A DNA stretch of 40,786 nt, taken from assembly GCA_009712185.1 (NCBI GenBank), contig WASQ01000112.1, forward strand, positions 2,418 to 43,203. Direction: 5' to 3'. The first letter of the stretch is position 1. Every line of letters starts with the position of its first letter. This document shows, in pieces, positions 33,979-40,786 of this stretch. This DNA comes from Telmatospirillum sp. (GTDB lineage: Bacteria; Pseudomonadota; Alphaproteobacteria; Rhodospirillales; Magnetospirillaceae). The notes under the pieces were generated by a model. It was not told the DNA's origin. It saw only the letters and a program-made list of their open reading frames with translations, and searched no databases. A program made the position numbers and the translations under genes.

Positions 33979-34728
33979 TCAGATCCCCGGCGGCCGGTGG
34001 CCGATTCTGAAAATGTGGCAGGCGGTGACGGGGCCATCGCTTCCGCACGCCTCCCAGGCCTCTTTCGCCGCGAGAAGGATGTCCGGACTTTCCGGTCGGG
34101 TCTGGAATGAATGTGACCGCCGGTATCGCGCCGGCGTAGTGCCGAAGGCCTGCCGGAACAGGCGTCCCAGATGACTTTGATCGGAAAAGCCGCTTTCCAG
34201 AGCCGCATCGACCACCGGACAGCCATCACGCAACAGGGCCCTGGCATGGGAAAGCCGGTCGGCAATACTGAAGAAGCGCGGGGACGCGCCGTTTTCGCGG
34301 CGGAAGGAGCGGCTGTAGCCTTCCCGGCTCCGCCCCTCCTCTGTCGCCGCGGCGGTGGCGCTTCCAAGGGCGAGCAACCGGGTCCTTCGCCATTCGCGCG
34401 CCCGGGGCGCGGTGGAACCGGCCGAAGCCGGCCGGTACAGATTGACGCACCGCGCACGCGGACCGGCCAGGGCCTGATGAAGGGTCCCGGCCGGGAAAAG
34501 CAGGGCCTCCCCCGCCGAGAGGGTCACCCCCTTTCCGGCGACCAGAAAATGCCGTGTTCCCTCGATGATCAGGGTCATCTGATCCTGATCGTGGAAATGG
34601 GGCCGCAACGGCGGCGGAGCGCCGCCGTCCCACAGCCCGACCTCCCCTCCCGGGCAGTCCGCCGCCGGATGGTAGCTCCAGTCTCCGGTCAAGAGATCAC
34701 GCCATGCCGGCGATGGCATGGGGAACAT
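33979..34728 (-). CDS. AraC-family regulator with N-terminal cupin domain
   Basis: The 249-residue regulator has an N-terminal cupin-type sensor (PHFHDQDQMTLIIEGTRHF, ALLFPAGTLHQ) and a C-terminal AraC DNA-binding region. The second helix-turn-helix is complete (VVDAALESGFSDQSHLGRLFRQAFGTTPARYRR). The first looks shortened and diverged (EEGRSREGYSRSFRRENGASPRFF). GGAGG seven bases before the ATG at 34728 sets the start, and this places the start 32 bases inside the end of the yajO gene, indicating translational coupling. It likely responds to a small ligand related to the neighbouring reductase or permease. Confidence 0.86.
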   Translation of the reverse strand: MFPMPSPAWRDLLTGDWSYHPAADCPGGEVGLWDGGAPPPLRPHFHDQDQMTLIIEGTRHFLVAGKGVTLSAGEALLFPAGTLHQALAGPRARCVNLYRPASAGSTAPRAREWRRTRLLALGSATAAATEEGRSREGYSRSFRRENGASPRFFSIADRLSHARALLRDGCPVVDAALESGFSDQSHLGRLFRQAFGTTPARYRRSHSFQTRPESPDILLAAKEAWEACGSDGPVTACHIFRIGHRPPGI

Positions 34729-35677
34729 AGGGCGCCTCCAATGTCGCGATCTCCTCGGGCGACAAAGTCAGAGACAGGGCCGCGACGGCATCTTCGAGGT
34801 GCTCCGGCTTCGAGGCGCCGACGATCGGTGCGCTGACGCCGGGACGCGTCAGGAGCCAGGCCAGGGCGACCTGCGCCATGGGAACCCCGCGCGCCGCCGC
34901 GACCATTTCAACGGCCTGGATGACATGCCGGTCGGCATCGATCGTCGCATCGTAAAGTGAATGGCCGTAGACGTCGCTGCGGATCCGGTCCGTCGCCTCC
35001 GCCGCGCCCCGGGTCAGGCGGCCACGCGCCAGCGGGCTCCAGGGAAGCAATCCGACACCCTGATCGGCACAGAGCGGGTTCATTTCCCTCTCCTCCTCCC
35101 GATAGAGCAGATTGTAATGGTTTTGCATGGTCACGAACCGGGTCCAGCCATACCGTTCGGCGGCATACTGGGCTTTCGCGAACTGCCAGGCCGACATGGA
35201 GGATGCTCCGATGTAACGCGCTTTGCCGGCCTTGACGACATCATGCAGGGCCTCCATCGTTTCTTCGACCGGTGTCGCACGGTCCCAGCGATGGATCTGA
35301 TAAAGATCGACATAATCGACGCCGAGACGACGCAGACTGGCGTCGACCTCCGCCATGATCGCCCGGCGCGACAGACCCGCACCATTGGGGCCTGGCCGCA
35401 TCCGGTTGCAAACCTTCGTGGCGATCACCACCTCGTCGCGTCGGACGAAGTCCCGCAAAGCCCGCCCGACGATCTCCTCGGACGTTCCATCGGAATAAAC
35501 GTTGGCAGTGTCAAAAAAGATAAACCCGAGATCCAGCGCCTTGCGGATCAGTGGCCGGCTTTCGGCTTCGGGCAATGTCCAGGGATGGTTGCCGCGCTCA
35601 GGCACGCCATAAGTCATGCATCCCACGGCGAGCCTCGAGATATCGAGACCCGTACTGCCCAACTTACCATAGTCCAT
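34697..35677 (-). CDS. yajO: Aldo/keto reductase, YajO-like
   Basis: The 326-residue aldo/keto reductase closely resembles E. coli YajO: LAVGCMTYGVPERGNHPWTL, FFDTANVYSDGTSEEIVGRALRDF, LGVDYVDLYQIHRWD, KAGKARYIGASSM and LLPWSPLARGRLTR. The catalytic set (Asp in FFDTAN, Tyr in VYSDG, Lys in ATKVC, His in QIHRWD) is in place. It uses NADPH to reduce aldehydes or ketones; YajO has been linked to 1-deoxyxylulose 5-phosphate formation in E. coli, but the physiological substrate here is unknown. AGAGGAT lies eight bases before the start at 35677. It is the first gene of the operon and overlaps the AraC gene. Confidence 0.92.
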   Translation of the reverse strand: MDYGKLGSTGLDISRLAVGCMTYGVPERGNHPWTLPEAESRPLIRKALDLGFIFFDTANVYSDGTSEEIVGRALRDFVRRDEVVIATKVCNRMRPGPNGAGLSRRAIMAEVDASLRRLGVDYVDLYQIHRWDRATPVEETMEALHDVVKAGKARYIGASSMSAWQFAKAQYAAERYGWTRFVTMQNHYNLLYREEEREMNPLCADQGVGLLPWSPLARGRLTRGAAEATDRIRSDVYGHSLYDATIDADRHVIQAVEMVAAARGVPMAQVALAWLLTRPGVSAPIVGASKPEHLEDAVAALSLTLSPEEIATLEAPYVPHAIAGMA

Positions 35678-35935
35678 CTGTTGATCCTCTCACTCGCCAG
35701 TCTGCCACCTCGAACAGGGGCGATGCTGACGACGATGTCGCGCGTCCTTTGAACGCGTCGTGGTGACAGTTCTTTATCCCCACAAAATCCGGGTGAATGC
35801 GACGGTGTGGCGGGGCGTCCGCATTCCGCCCGGGCGTCCGGATGTGTCCGGAGGAAAATGCGAACCATACCGCAGCCACATTCCGGCAGGCGGGATGGTC
35901 ATGTTACCGTAATCGGCGCTCTTGAAGGAGGTTTC

Positions 35936-37603
35936 ATGTTTGAGACCGCTCTGGCCGAACCGCTTGCGTCCATCCTTAACACGTCGATCGACGCGGTCTT
36001 CGTCACGACCCGCGATGGAACGATCGTTTGGGTGAACGGCGCGGCTGAAAACATGTTCGGATGGTCCGGCGCCGAGATGCGGGGACGGAATATTGCCCTG
36101 CTGATGCCGCCGCCCGTCAAAAACCAGCATGACAGTTTTCTCGCCGCTTTCCGTCCGGGACGGGGCGTCACCCACGTTCTGGGGATCGACCGCTCTCTCG
36201 ACGCCGTCCGCCGCGATGGAACACTCATTCCGGTCGAAATCGGAATCTCGACTTTTGAATTGAACGGGGACCGCTATTTCGCGGGCTTCGTCCGCGATAT
36301 CAGCGAGCGCCGGGCTGCCGGGGAAAGGCTCCGCTTTCTCGCAACCCACGATCAGATCACGGGACTCCCCAACGGAATGCTGTTCGTCGAGGAATTGAAA
36401 GCCGAACTGGCCCGAAGGACGGCTCCGGCCGTCATCGTGATCACTCCGGTCGGCTTCTGGCGGGTCGCCGAACGCCATGGCCGGTCATCGGCGGAACATA
36501 TGATCAGGATGATCGCCAAACGTCTGCGGGATGCCGCCGGCCCCGGGGCTTTTGTCGGCAGGATTCACGGCGAGAGCTTCGCTGTCATGACCCTCGGCGA
36601 TCCCATGGGCCTGGCAAAAAAACTGTGCGACGCCGTCTCATTGCCGATCGCCTGGGGATCGGTCCATCTGCATCTCGGCGCCGCCGCCGGCATCGCAACG
36701 TCGCGGCGGACCGACAGTGCCCCCGACCCCCTTCTCCAGGACGCCCATTCCGCCGCCAGTTACGCCGCCAGCCGCAGTCCCTGGGGTGGAATCAGCCTGT
36801 TCACCGAGGACCTGGGACGGCGGATCGCGCGCGAGGCGCTGATGGAGGAGCGCCTGCGCGAGGCAATCTCGCAACAAACTCTTACCCTGGCCCTCCAACC
36901 CAAGGTGCGCGCCCGCGATGGCTCCCTTTCGGGCGCCGAGGCACTGGCGCGCTGGCATGACGATGTCCTGGGCGAGGTGCCGCCATCGGAGTTTGTTCCC
37001 CTTGCCGAAAGAACCGGTTTAATCGGGGACCTGGGACGCGTCATGCTGAGGCTTGCGCTGATGCAGCTTGCCGACTGGCAGCGCCGGTCCCTGCCCTTGA
37101 CCATGGCGATCAATATTTCTGCTGTCGACCTCCGGCAGCCCGATCTGGCGCTCCGGCTGGCCGACGCCATCCGGGAGACAGGGTGCGATCCGGTCGGAAT
37201 AGTCATCGAGCTGACGGAATCGGCCCTGATCGACGACCCGGAGCAGGCCACGGAACGGCTGCACGCCATCAAGGCACTGGGGGTGTCATTGTCCCTTGAC
37301 GATTTCGGAACAGGGTATTCGTCACTCAGCTATCTGCGCCATTTCCCCATCGACAGTCTGAAAATCGACCGGTCCTTCGTGATCGACACGCCGGATATCG
37401 CGACAGCCGCGGCGGTTGCCCATACCGTTGTCGCGCTGGCCAAATCTCTCGGCATGAAGACCATTGCCGAAGGTGTCGAGACCGAAGCCCAGGCGTCATT
37501 CCTGCGCGATATCGGTGTCGACGTTTTCCAGGGATTCCTGTTCGGCCGGCCTCTGACCGTTGCACAATTCGCCGATTTCGCCCTGTCGCATCCTGCGTCC
37601 TGA
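35936..37603 (+). CDS. PAS-(degenerate GGDEF)-EAL phosphodiesterase, candidate haem-PAS oxygen sensor
   Basis: The 555-residue cytosolic protein has an N-terminal PAS domain (about 8-126), a degenerate GGDEF domain with HGESF at 211-215 instead of GGDEF, and an EAL domain with EAL at 335-337 and LDDFGTGYSS intact. It should therefore degrade c-di-GMP but not make it. The PAS part resembles FixL: LMPPPVKNQHDSF, then HVLGIDR and RRDGTLIPVEIGI. H65 lines up with the haem-ligating His of FixL (His200 in Bradyrhizobium) and R86 with the distal Arg220, with one extra residue between. Haem binding is inferred, not shown. A strong GAAGGAGG precedes the ATG at 35936. It is divergent from yajO. Confidence 0.9.
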   Translation: MFETALAEPLASILNTSIDAVFVTTRDGTIVWVNGAAENMFGWSGAEMRGRNIALLMPPPVKNQHDSFLAAFRPGRGVTHVLGIDRSLDAVRRDGTLIPVEIGISTFELNGDRYFAGFVRDISERRAAGERLRFLATHDQITGLPNGMLFVEELKAELARRTAPAVIVITPVGFWRVAERHGRSSAEHMIRMIAKRLRDAAGPGAFVGRIHGESFAVMTLGDPMGLAKKLCDAVSLPIAWGSVHLHLGAAAGIATSRRTDSAPDPLLQDAHSAASYAASRSPWGGISLFTEDLGRRIAREALMEERLREAISQQTLTLALQPKVRARDGSLSGAEALARWHDDVLGEVPPSEFVPLAERTGLIGDLGRVMLRLALMQLADWQRRSLPLTMAINISAVDLRQPDLALRLADAIRETGCDPVGIVIELTESALIDDPEQATERLHAIKALGVSLSLDDFGTGYSSLSYLRHFPIDSLKIDRSFVIDTPDIATAAAVAHTVVALAKSLGMKTIAEGVETEAQASFLRDIGVDVFQGFLFGRPLTVAQFADFALSHPAS

Positions 37604-37760
37604 CCCGAAAAAACAATCGTCACATCCTGCGTGCCCCGCGCTCTGGCGTTGATTGAGTCCGGGGCAGGCGCAAAGGGCGCGGGCGCCCGGCGAAGGTCCG
37701 GGAATGGCACGGCCAGGTCCCGATGCGCCCCCCTCTCCGAGACCAGGCAGCCCCCGGAGG

Positions 37761-39332
37761 TCAACGGGGATCGCGAACGGAATTGACGAACCGGTGGACC
37801 TGCGTGTCCAGGGTGCGGAACTGATCGGTCAGCAACGAGCAGGCGCCCAGGACGTCGTTTGCCTGTTGGGCGGCGCCGGATACCAGTGATCCAACCGTCC
37901 GGATGTTGGACGCCACGACCTGCGTTCCGGAGGCGGCCATGTTGACGCTCTCGGAGATCTGCCGGGTGGCCACCCCCTGCTCTTCCACCGCGGAAGCAAT
38001 GCCGGTCGCCTGTTCACGGGCCTGCAGGGAGACATTGACGATCGAACGGATTTCGATCACCGCTTTTTCCGTTGCCGATTGAGTCGTCTGGATCTGGCGC
38101 GCAATCTCCTCCGTCGCCTTGGCCGTCTGGTTGGCCAGCGCTTTGACCTCGCCCGCGACGACCGCGAATCCCTTGCCGGCATCGCCGGCCCGCGCCGCCT
38201 CGATGGTGGCGTTCAAGGCCAGAAGGTTGGTCTGGCTGGCGATGTCGTTGATCAGCTTGACAATGTCACCCACCTTGACGGCCTGCACCGCGAGATCCTC
38301 TATCGTGAGGCGGGTCTTCTCGGCGGCACTGGCCGCGTTGGCGGAGCTTTCGGCGCTTTGCGCCACCCGGCGGGAAATCTCGTTGACCGATGCGGACAGT
38401 TCCTCAGTCGCGGCGGCAACGGTTTGAACGTTCGATGACGTCTCCTCTGTCACACGGGTCACCGTGTCGCTGCCGGTTTCCGCCTTCCGCATGCCGTCCG
38501 CCAGGGTCTCGGCGAGTTTTTTCATCCCTTCGGCCGAGGACATCACAGACTCGACGACGGACGACACATTGGCTTCGAAATCGCCGGCCAGCCTGTCGAG
38601 CATTTCCCGGCGCACTTTCTCCGCCTCGACTGTCTGACGGCGTTGTTCCTCCTCCAGTCGTCGAACCTCGGCGCCATTGTGCTTGAAGACTTCCAGAGCT
38701 TTTGCCATGGCGCCGATCTCATCGATGCGGTCGAGCGCCGGAATATCGATTTCCAGAACCCCCTGGCTCAACACGGTCATTGTCCGGGTCATTTTCTCAA
38801 TCGGGCTGACGACCGTGCGCACGATGAAAAAGAGAACCCCGCCGACAACCACCAGCCCGACGGCGACCAGAGCCGTCATCGTCATCGTTCGTTCCGCGAC
38901 CGCTTTTTCAGCCCGCACCTGCGACAGACGCACCTCGATACTGCCCAACTCTTTCTTCTTGCCATTGCTGATCCAGAGAACGGGCCGTTTTTCAACGATC
39001 AATGCCCCGGTGTCGCCCGAGATGGAGCCGTTTTGCGCAAAAACCACCCCTTTATCATCCCGGATCACACTTCCGGCGTAATCCGGATCCGTCTTGGCGA
39101 GAACCTCCAGCGTAGCGGCCCCGGCGGCCTGATCCACGTCCCAGAGAGCGCGGGAGACCTCTCCGGCGGCCAGATCAGCGGTCATGGCGGCCCGTTCCCC
39201 CAACCCCTCGATGGCCTCCTGCCGATACATGGTCACGACGAAACTGAGCGCGACCCCGCTCATTGCCACCATCAGCAAGCTGATCGGCAAAAGAAAGCGG
39301 AGCGCCACACTGCGTCTGAGGAAAGTGACCAT
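37761..39332 (-). CDS. Methyl-accepting chemotaxis protein with periplasmic Cache-like sensor
   Basis: The 523-residue receptor has TM1 (about 12-34), a periplasmic domain of about 115 residues ([31 protein letters not shown]; single-Cache-like), TM2 (about 151-171), a HAMP domain and a signalling domain with the canonical tip [35 protein letters not shown] is a typical adaptation region. I chose the ATG at 39332, preceded by GGAGAGG; the frame is open 26 codons more. It is divergent from an orphan solute-binding protein gene, which might present ligand to it. Unlike the receptor at 12013-15003 its tip is standard. Confidence 0.92.
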   Translation of the reverse strand: MVTFLRRSVALRFLLPISLLMVAMSGVALSFVVTMYRQEAIEGLGERAAMTADLAAGEVSRALWDVDQAAGAATLEVLAKTDPDYAGSVIRDDKGVVFAQNGSISGDTGALIVEKRPVLWISNGKKKELGSIEVRLSQVRAEKAVAERTMTMTALVAVGLVVVGGVLFFIVRTVVSPIEKMTRTMTVLSQGVLEIDIPALDRIDEIGAMAKALEVFKHNGAEVRRLEEEQRRQTVEAEKVRREMLDRLAGDFEANVSSVVESVMSSAEGMKKLAETLADGMRKAETGSDTVTRVTEETSSNVQTVAAATEELSASVNEISRRVAQSAESSANAASAAEKTRLTIEDLAVQAVKVGDIVKLINDIASQTNLLALNATIEAARAGDAGKGFAVVAGEVKALANQTAKATEEIARQIQTTQSATEKAVIEIRSIVNVSLQAREQATGIASAVEEQGVATRQISESVNMAASGTQVVASNIRTVGSLVSGAAQQANDVLGACSLLTDQFRTLDTQVHRFVNSVRDPR

Positions 39333-39494
39333 GGCCTGACCTCTCCCACTTTGGATCCTGGTCGACAACAATATCTCAGGTATAATATCCTTAACTGTAA
39401 TCTCCACCATAAGACCCAGGCAAGAAATTTAAAAAACATTCATTTTTATGAAATTATTTGCATTTAGCGCATGTTCCTAACAATTTACATGAGA

Positions 39495-39536
39495 CATTGC
39501 AGAGCGAAATATGGTCCTATAATTTTACCATATGGT
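39495..39536 (+). promoter_or_regulatory. Promoter of the solute-binding protein gene
   Basis: A perfect -10 TATAAT lies at 39518-39523, with a moderate -35 region (TTGCAG at 39497-39502, or CATTGC at 39495-39500 with 17-base spacing). The 10-bp palindrome ACCATATGGT (39527-39536) lies at the expected start of transcription and could be a repressor site. The whole 39400-39540 stretch is AT-rich. Confidence 0.5.
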
Positions 39537-39570
39537 TTTATGCCCCATAACGGGTCCAGAGGAGGAAGAC

Positions 39571-40296
39571 GTGAAGCGGATTTATCGCTACGCAGTGGCC
39601 GCCGGCATTCTGGTGACCTGGGGATTGTCCACCATGGCGGCTGCCGCCCCCCTGGTGATCACCACCGAGGAATACCCCCCCTTCAACATGACGAAAGGGG
39701 GCGATATTTCGGGACTGGCTACGGAAATTGTCAAAAAGGCGATGGAGCAGGCAAAAATTGAATTCAACATTGCGCTCTACCCCTGGCAGCGCGCCTATGA
39801 CATGGCCCTCAAGGAGCCCAACACCTGTGTCTATTCGACAACGTTGACGGATCAACGGCAGCCCCTGTTCAAATGGGTGGGGCCGGTCGTCAAGAACGAC
39901 TGGATGATTTTCGCGAAATCCGACAGCACGGCGAAGCCGAACAGCCTGGATGACCTGAAAAGCGCCACGATCGGCGGTTATCAGGGCGACGCCCTGACCC
40001 TCTACCTCAAGGAAAAGGGCATGAAGGTCGACGAAGCCAACGCCGATCAGGTCAACCCGAAAAAACTACAGGCCGGCCACATCGATTACTGGGCGTCCGG
40101 GCGTCTGCTTGGCCCCTACATCGCCTCACAGCAGGGCGTTACCGGCATCAAGCCGGTTCTGCTGGTCAAGGAAACCAAGATGTATCTCGCCTGCAACAAG
40201 GGCGTGGCGGACGAAACGATCGACAAACTGAACGCCGCCATCAAGGTGATGTCGGACGATGGCACCATCGACAAACTCAACAAGGCATATCAATAG
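39571..40296 (+). CDS. Orphan extracellular solute-binding protein, family 3
   Basis: The 241-residue protein has a signal peptide (hydrophobic YAVAAGILVTWGLSTMAAAA). The binding domain starts LVITTEEYPPFNMTKGGDISGLATEIVKKAMEQA, the usual opening of family-3 amino-acid-type binding proteins, and ends in the helix of the second lobe. I chose GTG at 39571 because GAGGAGG (39559-39565) sits six bases before it; an ATG at 39532 lacks such a site. No ABC permease or ATPase gene is nearby. The divergent chemoreceptor gene suggests a sensing role, but a partner transporter elsewhere is equally possible. Confidence 0.87.
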   Translation: MKRIYRYAVAAGILVTWGLSTMAAAAPLVITTEEYPPFNMTKGGDISGLATEIVKKAMEQAKIEFNIALYPWQRAYDMALKEPNTCVYSTTLTDQRQPLFKWVGPVVKNDWMIFAKSDSTAKPNSLDDLKSATIGGYQGDALTLYLKEKGMKVDEANADQVNPKKLQAGHIDYWASGRLLGPYIASQQGVTGIKPVLLVKETKMYLACNKGVADETIDKLNAAIKVMSDDGTIDKLNKAYQ

Positions 40297-40786
40297 CCGG
40301 CCCTGAGGCAAGTTTCTCAGAAACCCCTGGACCATCGCTCGCGGCCCACTCTCGGGCCAGGGGCGGGCCAAGGGGGGGCCAGCCGACCGGCGATGGGCAT
40401 TCCTCATCGCCGGTCGGCATGAACCGTGGCCGTCCTGAACCATCGCCATCGGCTCTCATCTTGTAACGGTGTTTTCTCGGAAGGCTCGCCAGGACCGACA
40501 GCCCACCCCCCAACCGGGGGTGCTCAGATCGGACGGAATGCGGTTGCGTCATGCCCCGGTGGCGAAGGGAGACGACTCCACCCTTTGGTGCCGGCCTCGG
40601 GGGGGCACAACGAGCCAACGCAAACATGATGCCTCGGCCCCGGTACCGGTTCACGCCCCCCCCCCGGCCGCGGCCAGGGCGACGCGACATCACCCGAATT
40701 CTTCAGTTTCTTCCATGGCGAAACGTACCCCGGAACAAGTGCGGCGTCCCGAGGGATTCCCTCCCCCCCCACCGCCCCCCATCCGC
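40297..40786. other. Gene-free right end of the window with strong hairpins
   Basis: No convincing gene is seen in these 490 bases. CCCCTGG/CCAGGGG pair at 40324-40330 with 40357-40363. A perfect 14-bp stem lies at 40382-40395 with 40405-40418 (9-nt loop, no T-run); it could end the solute-binding protein transcript. The last 150 bases contain homopolymeric C and G runs (40650-40670, 40750-40786) and short frames with biased, low-complexity products. Confidence 0.5.

Noticed and set aside
40429-40772. Small genes on either strand at the right end
   Set aside because: Frames are low complexity, driven by C and G runs, lack ribosome-binding sites and resemble no protein I know.
1-40786. tRNA, rRNA, CRISPR arrays, insertion sequences
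   Set aside because: I looked for cloverleaf-like ends, evenly spaced repeats and transposase motifs and saw none. The only long exact direct repeat noticed is the 20-mer flanking lysR.

Overview
The window looks like a chromosomal segment of a GC-rich alphaproteobacterium. It has fixABCX, PAS/GGDEF/EAL signalling proteins, several chemoreceptors, a TonB-independent outer-membrane porin, and an alphaproteobacterial-looking iron box. A member of the Rhodospirillales (relatives of Azospirillum, Magnetospirillum, Telmatospirillum) fits best. That placement is an inference from gene content; there is no rRNA or tRNA to confirm it. I see no transposase, integrase, CRISPR array or tRNA gene.

Layout. 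(1) 1-5.6 kb: a fixABCX electron-bifurcation operon, then a MaoC-type hydratase and a GntP-family permease, closed by a strong terminator. (2) 5.7-7.2 kb: an AT-rich regulatory stretch with palindromes, then a HcaR-like LysR gene flanked by two exact 20-bp direct repeats. (3) 7.5-17.1 kb: the most interesting region. A large REC-PAS-PAS-GGDEF-EAL protein precedes a four-gene run: a Cyc2-like monohaem cytochrome-porin, a small periplasmic cupredoxin, a 996-residue Aer-type chemoreceptor with C-terminal PilZ-like and sensory domains, and, overlapping it by ATGA, a multicopper oxidase fused to a SCO domain. This reads as an envelope electron-transfer or metal-oxidation module with its own taxis receptor. 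(4) 16.9-17.8 kb: a minus-strand YjhX-type toxin followed by a GNAT acetyltransferase, as in the E. coli YjhX/YjhQ toxin-antitoxin pair. (5) 18-21.7 kb: emrAB-type efflux genes divergent from a TetR regulator, with shared operator-like repeats. (6) 21.7-28 kb: a secreted six-hairpin-glycosidase-like protein, a glutathione S-transferase, a TetR gene divergent from a dienoyl-CoA-isomerase-like crotonase, and an OprB-type porin. A gene-poor gap of about 0.9 kb follows. (7) 28.3-32.2 kb: a consensus-like Fur box in front of a winged-helix protein and a DUF2325 protein, both with cysteine clusters, then a YbaL-type K+/H+ antiporter. (8) 32.2-35.7 kb, minus strand: an outer-membrane beta-barrel, then yajO, an AraC regulator and a TauE/SafE permease that look like one operon. 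(9) 35.9-40.8 kb: a PAS-(degenerate GGDEF)-EAL phosphodiesterase with FixL-like haem-pocket residues, then a chemoreceptor divergent from an orphan family-3 solute-binding protein.

Together the genes describe a motile, redox-versatile bacterium. It appears to couple low-potential electron delivery (FixABCX), periplasmic copper electron transfer, c-di-GMP signalling and energy taxis. Coordinates of starts were chosen by ribosome-binding site, signal peptide and domain boundaries. No database search was possible, so family assignments rest on motifs read by eye.
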